DNA of 64,000 bases from Coffea arabica (GCF_036785885.1 NC_092326.1:40882287-40946286); one strand, 5' to 3'. Positions 47,728 through 59,733 are shown, counted from the first letter of the stretch. Notes: generated by a model not told the origin, from the sequence alone. Numbers and translations are program-made.

Positions 47728-48595
47728 TAGAGGTGGCAATTTGGATTGACATCCATTTATCCATCCATATAATCCATAATTAAATGGATTTGGATTATCC
47801 ATTTATGGTATTGGTTTTAAATGGTTGACCAAAATAAAATCATTAAATTAAATGGATTTATATGGATTATCCACAAAAATCACATATATCCATTTATTTA
47901 AAAACCAAATAAAAGTAGCCAATCATGATCAAAACTTGCAAGCAAGAAATATATGACAGTGTAATCCCCCATGCTCCCCAATCATGCGGCGGACCGCATC
48001 AACGAACTCAATTTGGGAACCCCCCCGCCCGCCCGCCCCTTTTTGGTGCCCCACCATAACCTTCCCTCCTATTGCTAGCTGGGTTCCCTCACTGTTTCTT
48101 TTATTTAAACCCAGAAAATTTTCCAATCACTAGTTGTATTTGAAAGAATATTATAAATTTTTTGTGACATGACATGTATGAGATAAAAAAAAAATTAAAA
48201 ATTATATTTATGATATAGGTTAAATAACATTTGAAAATTTTATTTATAAATTACGGTAACCAAATTAGACCAATTGTTCTTAAATTAGACCAAAATACTA
48301 CCTAAATTCTTAAATGAAAAATCTAAGTATTTTGCCATCTTTCTCATCCAACTACACCTAAAATTTACAAGTACATAAAAAAGTATCTTCATATTACAAG
48401 AAATGGTAATACAAAAAAAAAGTAACCAAAATATTTAAATGGATTATAAATGGATAATTGATTTTTATTTAATCCATTTAGATCCATCCATTTAGATCCA
48501 TTTATTAAATGGATCTAAATGGATTGGATAAATTTCATCCACCATCCATTAAGTCAAAACCAATTATGAACCATTTATCCATATTACCACCTCTA
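47728..48595. mobile_element. hAT-type MITE in the 3' flank of pseudogene B
   Basis: An 868-bp element beginning TAGAGGTGGCAATTTGG and ending ATATTACCACCTCTA, rich in 'aatccatttatccat' motifs near both ends. The 8-bp flanks differ at one base (CTCGCTAT at 47720-47727, CTTGCTAT at 48596-48603). The duplicated locus at copy C has an uninterrupted site, CTTGTTAC, at 60505-60512, with matching DNA on both sides. That confirms both the insertion and its limits. The CCCG-repeat at 48026-48037 and a short frame at 47929-48126 lie inside it. Confidence 0.88.
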
Positions 48596-49231
48596 CTTGC
48601 TATTCAGTCCAACAAAAACATTTATACACGGAGTATAACATTTCAAAGCTCCATTAATTGGAAATAAAGGAAAATATATAAAGATTACAAGAGCAAAGTG
48701 CTTCATTCAACTTGATGTGCCACTTAAATGACATCAAAACAAAAAACATCAAGTCCCAGCATCGGAGCCACAATTGATCGAGGCTATGTATGTTTCTTCT
48801 TATATTTTTTAGCCCATACTTGCCTCCCATTGATGCTGTACTTTGCTTTGCCACCTGCTACAACCACATCAACCACGATAGCCGAGTGAGAAATCACTCG
48901 TGCATATAGTGGTTGTCCACCCGGTGCCACTTCTTGCATGTAAATTGCTTCTATAAAGTCACCAAATTTCCTAGGAATAACACGCAAATTGTTAATTAGC
49001 TCATCAATTAACTTAGCGAACAAGATAACAAAGTGAGAGAAGAAATTGACAATTACCTAGTAAAGTAATTTCAAAGTTCCAATTCAGAAATAGGGTATCC
49101 TCTCGAGAAGGTTAAGAAAATTGTCCTATCTTCTAGTAGGGCGTTGTTTAAATTACCGATGACACTTAAGAAGCCAAACTTGTCACTTAGTTCCCAGCTG
49201 TGGGGTTCCTTCTGCACTTCTGACGAAGCCT

Positions 49232-49613
49232 TGTCAGGATCCTGGATTCATCATTAGGGATTATACACTCGAATTTGGGGAAAAGAAAGTACAGATAGGA
49301 GAGAGAGCTAGAGGAAACAGAGCAGAGAGAGAGAGAATGAGAAATAGAGAGAGAAAGAATGAAAAGAATGAGATTCTGTGATTATTCTTGCATGTGATTT
49401 CTGTTGAATGTTTACGTACAAATAAGTGTGGCTAACCGACTCTAACTAATCCTAACTAAATCTGATACGCATGAAATGCCACCGTTCCACTTATTCTGAG
49501 TTCTACTAATTGATCCTAAAACGACACCGTTGCACTTATCCTATTTCCCTACTGATATGTTTGATTGGTTACAAAACGATGCCTCATGATGGCTTAACTT
49601 CTGCATCCTGACA
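49232..49613 (-). repeat. 3' LTR of the gypsy element
   Basis: 382 bp, TGTCAGGATCC...GCATCCTGACA. It matches 54249-54635 throughout except for scattered substitutions and short GA-repeat length differences. Confidence 0.95.
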
Positions 49614-49628
49614 TTGCCCTCCCCTTTT
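49614..49628 (-). other. polypurine tract of the gypsy element
   Basis: On the minus strand, AAAAGGGGAGGGCAA directly abuts the 3' LTR. This is the primer for plus-strand DNA synthesis. Confidence 0.85.
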
Positions 49629-49649
49629 AACAGTCTTGTCCTCAAGGCT

Positions 49650-50100
49650 GAAACTGAGGAAATTGTGCGTGTATGAAGTCTTTGTCTTCCCAAGAAGCTT
49701 CTTCCTGATCGAGTTGGCACCATTTGATGAGGTATTGTATCACTAACTGTCCATTTCACATGATCACCCGCCGTTGCAGAATGGATTCTGGTTGTAGAGG
49801 ACATTGGTCATCAGTGTCAATCTCAGGCAGTGTAGTTGAAATGGGTTGTAGAGGTCCCAATTACTTCTTAAGCAAAGAGACGTGGAATACGGGGTGAATC
49901 TTTGCCCCTGCAGGTAATGCAAGACGATAAGCCACTGGCCCTACCTTAGCTGCCACTTGGAAAGGGCCATAGAACCTTGCAGACAGCTTGAGGCACTTCC
50001 TGATAGGCATTGACTGCTGTTTATAAGGTTGCAGCTTCAGGAAGACCCGGTCTCCCACCTCAAAAGTTCGTTCAGTACATTTCTAGTCAGCAAAGAACTT
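49650..50100 (-). pseudogene. integrase C-terminal part and chromodomain-like module, broken
   Basis: 50058-49861 reads [15 protein letters not shown]...ARFYGPFQV...[22 protein letters not shown], the integrase C-terminal GPY/F-type module. Further on, 49795-49652 gives PESILQRRVI, then an internal TGA, then YLIKWCQLDQEEASWED, which fits the chromodomain-like end of chromoviruses. A stop and a frame change separate the pieces. Confidence 0.75.
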
Positions 50101-50119
50101 CATCCTTTGTTGTGCCTTG

Positions 50120-50860
50120 AGTAGGTGATCCCTGATGGTGCTAGAGATCCTCAATCTCTCCTGGAGTAGGTGGGAAGCTGCTGTTATGATTGTGTCAAAA
50201 TGAGGTCCTAAAGGCAATGGGATAGTCTGGTACCCATACAAGGCTTCAAATGAGGTCATTTGCAGATTGGAGTGATAGGAAGAGTTGTACCACCATTCAG
50301 CTAGTGCTAGCCACCTATTCCAGTGATGGGGTAATTTCCCAGTCATGCATCTCAGGTAGGTTTCGACACACTAGTTGAGACGTTCAGTCTGTCCATCAGA
50401 CTGAGGGTGATAAGCTGAGTTGTAACTCAATTCCGTGCCTAGTAACTTGAAAAGCTCCTGCCAGAAAGCACTTGTAAAGATCCTATCTCTATAAGATACT
50501 ATGGATTCTGCAACCTGAATATGTGATCCATGAAGAGTTGAGCTACTTGCTTGGCAGTGAATGGATGAGCTAATGCAAGAAAATGTCCCACTTTGGTGAA
50601 TCTGTCAATCACCACCATCACTGTGTCATAGCCTTGTGATTCTGGTAGACTCTCTATGAAGTCCATAGTCACATGAGTCCAAGCCATACGAGGAACAGGC
50701 AATGGTTGCAATAGACCAGGGTAGTGTACATGCTCAGATTTGTTCCTCTGGCATGTATCACAGGCTTGAATAAGTCTGATAACATCCTTCTTCATAGTAG
50801 GCCAATAGAACAAAGCTTTTAACTTCTGCTAACAGCCTTTTTGTCCAGAGTGGCCTCCAA
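50120..50860 (-). pseudogene. integrase core of the gypsy element, broken
   Basis: The fragments hold the zinc-binding CDTCQRNK half, the first catalytic Asp (MDFIESLP), VVIDRFTKVGHF, and, after a frame change near 50500, a segment where the usual SDRDRIFTS reads SYRDRIFTS. The second catalytic Asp has therefore become Tyr. The later part (GKLPHHWNRWLALAEWWYN, TSFEALYGY) lies in another open piece. Confidence 0.8.
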
Positions 50861-50993
50861 CTGCTGATGCATGGAATGTTTGGATGAGCTTGTCCCGCAA
50901 TCCACTGGTTGAGCCTACATAAAGTTTGCTATTGTACTTCAGCAATCCCTTGTCCCACTCAAAAGGTTGGTGAGCCTGAGGGTCTAGCAGTAG

Positions 50994-52304
50994 CTATGAA
51001 ATAATGTCCTGGCATTGAGAATCTGATTCATAGCTTTTCTGGAGTTCTTGTATCCACAGTGGTTGGATAGTAGAAAGGGCAAAACAAGATCCTGGCTGAG
51101 TAGACGGTTCTTGAGTCGTCCCATGTAATCTTGACAGTGCATCAGCTACCTTATTTTCTGTTCCCTTTTTGTATTGAATTTCATAGTCCAGCCCCAACAG
51201 TTTGGCTAACCATTTGTGCTGTAGTGTTGTAGTGAGTTTTTGATCTAACAAATACTTTAGGGATTGATGATCTGTCTTAATAATAAAATGATATCCTACC
51301 AAATAATGCCTCCACTTGGAAACTGCAATCACTAATGCTAGTAGTTCCTTCTCATAAGCTAACAGCCCCAAATTCCTGGGAGACAAGGCCTTGCTCAGGA
51401 ATGCAATGGGATAGCCTTCTTGCATCAGTACAGCTCCAATGCCACTCCCACTAACATCAGTTTCGATTGTGAAAGGCTTCTGAAAATCTGGCAGTTTGAG
51501 AACAGGAGCAGTACTCATAATACGTTTCAGTGATGTGAAAGCCTTCTGCGCTTCCTCATTCCAACAGAAATTGTCTTTCTTGAGCAACACAGTAAGTGGT
51601 TTACAGAGGATCCCATAATGCTTGATAAACCTCCTGTAGTAACCAGTTAACCCCAAGAAACCTCTCAGCTTTTCAATTGTACTAGGGACAGGCCAGTGTA
51701 TAATGCTTTCCACCTTGGACTGATCCATGGACACTACATTCTCAGATATGGTGTGACCAAGGTAGTCCACAGTATGTTGTGTAAATGAGCATTTCGATTT
51801 CTTAGCAAACAGTTTGTGCTCTCTTAACACAATCAAGACTATTCTCAGATGTTCTAGGTGTGATTCCAACGTGGGACTGTATATTAAAATATCATCAAAG
51901 AAAACCAACACGAATTTCCTTAGATAGGGTTGAAATACTTGATTCATAAGGGCCTGAAAGGTTGTAGGTGCATTAGTCAGTCCGAAAGGCATTACTAGAA
52001 ACTCATAATGGCCACAATGAGTTTGGAAAGCAGTTTTGTAAGTGTCCTTGGATTTGACTCTGATCTGATTGTAGCTAGAAGTGAGATCCAACTTAGATTT
52101 ATACCTTGAGCCTGCTAATTCATTGATTAACTCATTTACGTTTGGAATAGAATAGTTGTCTTTGATGGTCATTTCATTCAGGCGCCTGTAATCCACACAA
52201 AAACACCATGTCCCTTCCTTCTTTTTAACCAACAGCACTGGTGAGGCAAATGGACTGTTGCTATGATGATAACCCCATGCTGCAACATGTCTGTGACCTG
52301 TCAT
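50994..52304 (-). pseudogene. reverse transcriptase and RNase H of the gypsy element
   Basis: This is the longest open piece of pol (436 codons). The RT landmarks are present: SPVLLVKKKEGTW, VDYRRLN, LDLTSSYNQIRV, MPFGLTNAP, FFDDILIYS with both catalytic aspartates, and LGHTIS. RNase H follows: IETDVSGSGIGAVL, AYEKELLALV, IKTDHQSL and LGLDYEIQYKKG..VADALSR. The piece is cut off from protease by a stop and a frame change near 52250-52300. Confidence 0.9.
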
Positions 52305-53089
52305 TCTATCTCACTCTTCTGCGAATGAGGGTATGTATATGGCTTCATTTTAAAAGCCTGGGATCCCTGTTTTAGAGGTATCTCATGATCTATTTCCCTG
52401 GAAAGAGAAAGATCAGAGGGCATCTCAAAAACATTAGCAAATTCATCAATGATGCCTTGAACCTCAGTAGGCATATCCCCCTTCTCTGATTGCGCATTTT
52501 GTCCCATCCTCATTTCCAGACACATCTGCTTCTTATATTCAATAAAATTCCTTAGATTACTCCCCCTAATAAGATTCAAGTCACAATTCCCAGCTTGTCC
52601 CCTTAGCTGAACTACTTCACCTTGATTGTGCAGGAAGATGGTTAACTGGTGGAAATCAAAAGTAATGAGACTAAAGCGAGTTATCCAGTCTACTTCCAAA
52701 ATGATATCCCAGCCACTCAGGTCCATTACTTTTAAATCATAGCAGAATTTGTACTGATTGATCTCCCATACCACCTTAGGACATATGGCCTTACTAGTTA
52801 CACAAGCTTCATTCCCTACTATTACAGAGAAAAGTTCAACCATTCGATAAGGAACATCAAAGGCAATTACTTTTTCACTGCTGATGTAGCTGTCTGAGCT
52901 CTTGGTGTCAACTAGTATTAGCATTTCTTCCCCATCTAGTTTCCCTACCAGTGTTATTGTCTTCCTTTGCAATGCATCTGACAATGTATGAAGGAACATT
53001 TCCATGATTTGTCCAGGATTGCCCGTAGCTTCATCTTGTTCACCTACTGCATCCTCAAACTCAGAGTCCTTTTTCTCTTCTGTGATCAA
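52301..53089 (-). pseudogene. protease region of the gypsy element
   Basis: A retropepsin-like domain spans about 52980-52600 (TITLVGKLDGEEMLILVDTKSSDSYIS, shown in part, then GWDIILEVDWI). The catalytic D-T/S-G triad reads DTK, so the glycine is lost and the enzyme should be inactive. Confidence 0.8.
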
Positions 53090-53097
53090 AAGATTTA

Positions 53098-54204
53098 GGT
53101 AACCTGACTTGCACTGATAATCTTGTCCAAATTTTTCTCCACATTTGAAACAAAGTCCATTGCTCCTTCTGTACTGTAACTCTTAAGCTGATAGCCTTTT
53201 AGGTTCAGTATCTGCAGCAGAAATCGGCTTCCCTTTGAATGAGGTATTCCTGAAGGTATTGATAGAAGGAACTTTATAGTGAGGACTATGGCTCTGTTGT
53301 TGGGCAGGACTCCTGGAAATTCCAAACCTGCCTTCAGGCGCCATTTTCCAGCTTCTGACCTGGAGTTTCAATGCATCTTCTTGTAGTACAGCCATCTCAA
53401 AGGCTTCGGACAAGGTTGCAGGTTTCAACATTTTCACCATTGTTTTAATCTCGTTCTTGAGTCCACTGATAAAGCTAGATACAAAGTATTCCTCTCCTAG
53501 GTGGGGATTCTTAAGCATTATGAGGGTTTTGAGCTCTTCAAATTTTTCCTGATATTCCTCTACCTATCATAATTGTTGCAGTTTATTAAATTCTTCTACC
53601 ACATCCCTGCCACTCCTGTTGTCAAACCTTTTATACAACAGTTCTACGAAGGTTCCCCATACTAGACCTGGTTTCTCCAGTTTTACTCCTTGGAACCAGT
53701 TATCTGCCCTTCCCTCTAAGTACATTTCTATAACTTCCATTTTATCAGGAATTTGATAGTTTAAACAATACTTGTTGCATTTTCTAATCTATTCCCTCGG
53801 ATTCTCCCCATTGAACATAGGCAAGTCAATTTTTGGAGGATTAGAGACCAAGAACCTACCTACCTATTTCCTTGCCATCCTGTTGTTATCAGCTCCTACT
53901 GGTAGTCTCTGATTCAATGGTGGAGTGGGCAATAGCGGTGTTTGTTCAATCCTTAGCCTATCTTCCTCTGATACAGCTTTCTCCTTGTTCATCAATGCCT
54001 TCATAAAGGTGCTGAGTTCTTGCTTCATTTCTACTACCAGACCTTCCATCCTTAGGTTGCTCCCTTTTAATTCCTTCCGGAACTCCTCCCTCATCCTCAG
54101 CTGCTGCGCCGCGAGGCTTGCAATCCTTCAATTACTTCCTAGAGCCTGAGATCTTGCTTCTTGATTTGTTCCTCCAAGATCTTGAACCTGGTGCTTTCTG
54201 CCAT
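53098..54204 (-). pseudogene. gag of the gypsy element, broken
   Basis: The start ATG at 54204 is followed by a TAG within about 25 codons and by further shifts. Recognisable parts are an acidic/basic coiled-coil-like segment (54094-53864), a capsid-like helix region (53518-53340: SSFISGLKNEI, LSEAFEMAVLQE) and a zinc knuckle near 53150-53110. The knuckle reads CFKCGEKFGQDYQC, with the usual histidine missing. Confidence 0.78.
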
Positions 54205-54234
54205 GGAATTCCACTTCCTCCAAGGATCCGTCCT

Positions 54235-54246
54235 GCTCTGATACCA
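54235..54246 (-). other. primer-binding site of the gypsy element
   Basis: The minus strand reads TGGTATCAGAGC, complementary to the 3' end of plant initiator tRNA-Met. It lies 2 nt inside the 5' LTR. Confidence 0.92.
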
Positions 54247-54248
54247 AA

Positions 54249-54635
54249 TGTCAGGATCCTGGATTAAGCATTAGGGATTATACACTCGAATTTGGGGAAA
54301 AGAAAGTATAGATGGGAGAGAGAGCTAGAGGAAATAGAGCACAGAGAGAGAGAGAGAGAATGAGAAATAGAGAGAAAGAATGAAAAAGAATGAGATTCTG
54401 GGATTATTCTTGCATGTGATTTCTATTGAACGTTTACGTACAAATAAGTGTGGCTAACCGACTCTAACTAATCCTTACTGAATCTGATATGCATTAAACG
54501 CCACCGTTCCACTTATTCTGAGTTCTACTAATTGATCCTAAAACGACACCGTTGCACTTATCCTATTTCCCTACTGATATGTTTGATTGGTTACAAAACG
54601 ATGCCGCATGATGGCTTAACTTCTGCATCCTGACA
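54249..54635 (-). repeat. 5' LTR of the gypsy element
   Basis: 387 bp with TG...CA ends, paired with 49232-49613. It carries the promoter of the element in principle. It has a longer GA stretch than the 3' LTR. Confidence 0.95.
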
Positions 54636-55596
54636 AGCCTGCACATTTTCAGCGGGCAAAATCTGTTGTATGTTAAGCGCTCTGCCAGGAGGTATTGGAT
54701 AAAATCCCTGCGCAGGTGGAAAAATTGGAAAACCAATAACAGGAGCATTATATGGAAATTGAATGACATGCTTCCCTTTTAAACTGTTTACTCCTCCAAT
54801 AAAACAGATGGATTTATTGCCAAATGTTGTTGAAATTTGCCTATCACCAATATTAGTACTGAAGCTAGTAGATTCATTACTAATGCGATAGCAATTTTTT
54901 TGGCCATTTGCAGCTGCCAAGGTTCTTCCATCGCCATTAAAAGGACAAGTTCTTTTATTGCCATCAGCTGCCGTAAGATTTCCATTTCCTTCCTTATCAA
55001 CGTTGCATGACCGAGTTTTGTTGATAACAGCTCTTGCAAAAGAATTGGATATTCCACAATCATGCGACCAACCAACTTCTCCTGCACTATCTGTTGTCAA
55101 AATACTATGGCGCCTTCCAGACACTCCAGGAAATTTTTCATCAACAATTTTTTCAAGGATGTCTTTGAAAGCCCTAACATAAACATCTTTTACCATTTTT
55201 CTCACCCCATTAATCACAGTAAATCGGTATTCATGCAAAAATTCAAGACTAATGTTTTCGCATACCAATTATCGGAGTAAAACAAGCTGAAAAACACCAT
55301 CTCTAAAGGGTAAGATCTCACTCCCAATGCATTTCAGGCACACAACGCTCTCATCTGCAACCTCATTAAGTACTGCAATAGGCAGCTTCAACAAGTGAAT
55401 TATCAAATTCATCTTGTCACAAATGACTAATTCTAGCCACATCCAGAACCCAATTACTTGCATGGATTGTTCAGGGTCTCTGCGAAGATCGAAGATTAGG
55501 CGCGAGTTGTCGCTCCATCGAGTGAAATGCATTGAATTGGTCATCTGTAATTTCAGGGCAAAAATAAGTGAAAAGTGCACCGGTAGACAACGACAT

Positions 55597-57169
55597 CGTT
55601 CAAGGTTGAACCAAGTTAGAAGTTTTTCTTACGAAGAAAAAAAGATTAAATTTTGTGAATTTATACTAGATAGGATATAAGGTTTATGTAGACAGTGTCT
55701 CTGGAAGGAGGATAGTTGGGTGCTTCTACTTGAGAAACGTTGTCAGGCTTATATAGATGCAAATGTAGTTAAAGGCCATTAAATTTGAGCACAGAGTTTG
55801 TTGAAGAAAAAGCTAACAAAATAGGTGGATTTAATGCTTTCATATGCTTACTCATTTTAATAAGCTTACTCACTTGCCATTTTATATATATAGGTGCATT
55901 CATGCTCACATAATCTCAACTAGTTACATGCATTGGCAATTAAAATTTTTCTAAATGTTTTGATCTTGTTGCCATTGCATATAGCTTGAAAGATTGGAGT
56001 TATCTAAGATTTTTCTTTTTTTTTTTTTGGAATGGAAGAAACAAAATTGTTGTGATTCACTTTTATACTACCGAATGTACCTGAAGTTTGAAATTTGTGG
56101 ACACAAATACATGTAGAATTACTAACTTAATTAAGTCAAGCTTCGACCAAAATAAATATGCTAGATCTTTGTACATGTAGGAAATGTCCTTTGTCATGGA
56201 TCTATTACCGCAACAACTACTTTGACAAAAAAAAAAGATATTTCTAAGTATTGAGTCTTCTTAATTTTTTTTTTTTGTTGAAAATCTCCTACTTACAATC
56301 TCTCTCGCCTTACCACTCCAGTCAATCCTTCCCCCAGTCTTCTTAACTTATATGATGTTTGACGGGTAACTAGTGTTAATTTTTTAATAAATTAAATAAA
56401 GTAAAAGAAGTTATAAATGACAGGATGAATAAATGTGATTGCGCACATCTAAATGATAAATTAAATATAAACTATGTGTGCTAAAAAGTGTTCACTAATT
56501 TTTTGATCCATTTGATAGGTAATGATATCAATGATACCTAAGAAATAAAAAAAATGTTAATGATATATGGAAATAGTTGCATTTCTTTATTTTACTATAG
56601 TTAATCTACAAGAGCAATAAATATAGCTAATTCAGTAGTGACAGTTGCATACCACAATGGTATTTTCCAACTCAATACTTCATTAAATGCGATGAAACAA
56701 TAGATAGGGATTGTAAGGGAATAACACTCTCGAGACATAGGCCATAGTGTTCTGCGACCAGGCTCCATGTACGTAATCAATAAAAAAGAGGATGAATACT
56801 TTTTACCTGATGTAACATGGGAGATGGAGAGAAATTCAGAAAGGAAAAAGGATAGAGTAACTTTCATTTGGTACTTTGATTCTATACCAACTGCTTTTCA
56901 TCTTCTACTTTGAATTTTCTAAATTAGAATTATGGTGTTCAATTGTCATTTTGCATCAGTGTAAGTACCTTTGGTGCTTAGCAGATCACATTAATATTCA
57001 TATCATTTTGAGAAAGAGAAAAATCCATCAATAATTATTGTGCTGAATTATGGTGTTTGTGTTTCTGGCCGGTTTTATTATCCTTAGACATTATAAATTG
57101 CACAATGGTACGCCAAAAATATTGAGCCATCTCAAACAAAATGTCTGTTACTGATAAATGTACGGCTCT
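55597..57169. other. 5' flank of pseudogene B and intergenic DNA
   Basis: 55597-56240 is similar in blocks to 61189-62740 upstream of copy C ('tatagatgcaaatg', 'aggtgcattc.tgctc.cataatct', 'tacatgtagga'). It is therefore part of the duplicated segment. No gene is seen. Confidence 0.6.
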
Positions 57170-57419
57170 GTTTCGATCAAGGAGTTTTTCAAAAATTAGT
57201 TTTCCAAATACTATAAAAATTTTTAAAAAGTATTCTAAAAGGTATCCTAAAAAGTAGTCTAAATTTTTTTAATGTTTAAAAATATTCCAAAATATATTTT
57301 AAAAACTCTACTACTCTTAAATATTCCAAAATATTTTCTAAAAATATCCCAAAATATATTTTAAAAACTCTGTTACAGTAAAATTTTTCAAAAATACCCC
57401 AAAAATAGTTAATCCAAAC
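57170..57419. mobile_element. AT-rich MITE, copy 2 (inverted relative to 6978-7229)
   Basis: A 250-bp segment starting GTTTCGATC and ending AATCCAAAC. On the reverse strand it follows 6978-7229 block by block: 'aaaaattttactgtaacagagt', 'aagagtagtagagtttttaaa' and 'aaatttagactactttttag' (in part). It is non-coding, and no clear target duplication is present. Confidence 0.72.
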
Positions 57420-59733
57420 GCAGCCATCTCAAAGAGAGAAAGAAAACTCCATCTTCAAATTCAATTCTTGCTTGAATCCTTGAAATTTCATCCAAAGCTT
57501 GCAAACCACTCCATAAAAAATGACATTTAGGAAGGATTAAGGACTTTGGTGGAGAGATTTTGGAGGAAAGGGAACTTTTGGTTGCATTTCACCTTAGGGC
57601 TTGAAGGTAAACATATCAAAAAACCATATTTTCTTTTATTACTTGCATATGAGTAGATTTAAGGTTTGATTTTGGTAGATTTCATGGAAAATTTCCTGGT
57701 TTGTGTGGTGGTTGGAAAATTTCAACTTTGAGTGAGAAATTTCAGCTTTGATATTTGATTTGAGTTTGGGTATGATCTAGTAGTTTTGCCATGTGAATTT
57801 TCTAACTTTTATATGTTATTTTGGCTTCATTATAGATATTTTCAGCTTGTAGAGGTGAATTTCAGCTTAGGATTAACATTTTACAGCTTTATTATGGTTG
57901 TTTTTGAGTTAGATAATTGTCTATTTTAGATGGCTTTGTGGCCTTAAACAAGTGTCCTTTATAACCTATGACGTGTAGTCTTGATTGAGGATGGTTTGCC
58001 ATGAAAATAAGTATTGAATTTGGAAGGGAAAATTAAGGAAATAAGGGGAGGTGCTACTGAAATTTTTGTTACTTTCTTTCTTGTGATATGAGTGATGTTA
58101 GAGGGGTGATTTTAGGTTGGTTTGGACTTAGGTTACTTATGATTGCTTGAGAGCACCTTGATAGTGACGTATAAGCTGAATTTTATCAAAAATCATGTGT
58201 AAAACAAGAGGACAAGTAATAGTTTCTTCTAGCATGCTTTCTAGTTTCATTTGTCCAACTTGAAACTCGAGATTGGTTGTTTTTCTTCTTAAAGTTGTGT
58301 GTATATCTTACGTATATTTTGCTAAGTTTCATGGGTTATAAATATCTAATTTTTTCTCTTTTGGTCTCTTACATCTTTTGAGTCTAAGTGTTTTCTTTTC
58401 ACATTAATAACTTACTTGAATCATAACCCTAGATGACATTTGGATATTCTTCGATTGGCACTTTCAAGTTTGTCTTTGAATTTTGAATTTTGAGATGCCA
58501 AACTTGGATAGGCGTTTAGCTCATAGTTGAGTCTAAAATGTGCACTTCATTAACCTAAGTTTTGAATGGTCGGATCATGACATCTTATCTTGGTTACTTT
58601 TAGGGTTTGACGGTGAAAACGAGTACAATCCGGGATTGAACGTTTAGCGTTACTCTATTTTAAAAAGATGAGTGTATCATTTGCATAATTTGTTGCTTAA
58701 GTGAGTTGCTTTGTGACTGAGATATATGATTTGTATGACTGTGATTTTGGTTTAATCTGAGTTGGATGAGTTTGTACATTCAAGTTGCTCTGCGTGGAAA
58801 TTAAGTAGACCAATTCGTCAAGTTGACTTTATCACACTCGGTCCCACTTGACTGTTTGACGGGTTCATAGTTCATTTGAAATATGTTATTTGTGCATGAA
58901 TTTGACGTCGTTTGGAACTTAATATCCAATGACCACACTGTGAATTTGGACCCAAACCTCATTGTTAGTTAATCGACTCGAACTAGCAAGAATTTGGTCG
59001 GGATAGATTAACAGGCCATGAGGAAAACTGTCACTGATTCACTGAGTATTGGATTCTTCTGATATTTGGTATACTCGAGTATTACCACCACTGTTTCTAT
59101 TTGGTATTCGGGTTCGGTAAGGGATATAATTGGTGGACGGAAACTGGTGTAAAGCAGGGATTTTGCGATCAATGTTTCTGCTTCTCTAAACATTGATGGA
59201 GTGTCAACAGGTTTGGATCAAACTAATGCGACTAGGAATTTGGTTCTTGAGAGCCAACTGCATCTATTCACTTGAATCACTCTGAGTTAATTAGTTGTGG
59301 TGTTTACTTATCTCTCTAATTGGTGCTTATATTTGATAGTTTAAAGTCCAAACTATGTGATTTTCTATTGCATGACCCTGTGGTACCTCATTGAGCGAAA
59401 ACTCATTCCGTTATCCTTGTTTTTATTTAAGGGGCGAAGACATGGGCCAAAAATTTTGGGAAGAGTTTGACCTAGTTTTAGTTTTTAGGCATTTTGTTCG
59501 AACTCCTCTGTATTAGTAAACCTTACATGTATTTGTATAAAATTGAATATTTTGGTTTGTACTTTAAGTTTGAATCGTTAATGACTCTATTGTATATAGT
59601 TTTAGGTTGACAATTTGAAATTAATTGTGCGTTTTAGTACTTTCTGTGAATTTTTGAATTAGTAAGTCCTGGTGAGAATTGGACAGATAGTCCGCTAACT
59701 CTTAAGGTACGCCCTAAGGGAAAGTGGAACTAT
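57420..59733. mobile_element. possible decayed large LTR (solo LTR or remnant)
   Basis: Over two kilobases without a gene. The right end, 'gtcctggtgagaattggacagatagtccgc...gtacgccctaagggaaagtggaactatcaca' (in part), resembles the conserved 3' end of large plant gypsy LTRs that close with ...TGTCACA. The left limit, a partner LTR and a target duplication were not found. This is a suggestion only. Confidence 0.35.

Larger units (their letters stand above)
49232..54635 (-). mobile_element. Ty3/gypsy LTR retrotransposon, Reina-like chromovirus, inactive
   Basis: A 5,404-bp element in minus orientation. It has LTRs at 49232-49613 and 54249-54635, TGTCAGG...CTGACA ends, and a 5-bp target duplication AGCCT at 49227-49231 and 54636-54640. 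A primer-binding site and polypurine tract are present. Gene order is gag, protease, reverse transcriptase, RNase H, integrase, then a chromodomain-like end; this order, the compact size, short LTRs and the FFDDIL active site point to the Reina group of chromoviruses. All parts carry stops or shifts. By eye the LTRs differ at roughly 14 positions plus small indels in about 380 bp, so the insertion is fairly young. Confidence 0.95.
48784..55596 (-). pseudogene. copy B of the array: pseudogene interrupted by a gypsy retrotransposon
   Basis: Exon 1 runs from the ATG at 55596 to 54636, is broken by the 5.4-kb retrotransposon (54635-49232), and resumes at 49231-49058. Exon 2 is 48970-48784 and ends in TAG. 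Removing the insert and one copy of the 5-bp duplication restores an open reading across the junction. Other lesions, judged against copy C and copy A: a 5-bp deletion around 55500, just after MERQL, that shifts frame; a TAA replacing a Lys codon at about 55275 (after FQLVLLR); and a TGA replacing a residue in the RRM-like part (SELEL*NYFTR, about 49078). The conserved parts remain recognisable: EQSMQVIGFWMWLE, DESVVCLKC, GEVGWSHD, DRTIFLTFSRGYPIS, FGDFIEAIYMQEV and YSINGRQVWAKKYKKK. With several independent lesions it is certainly not producing the full protein. Confidence 0.92.
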
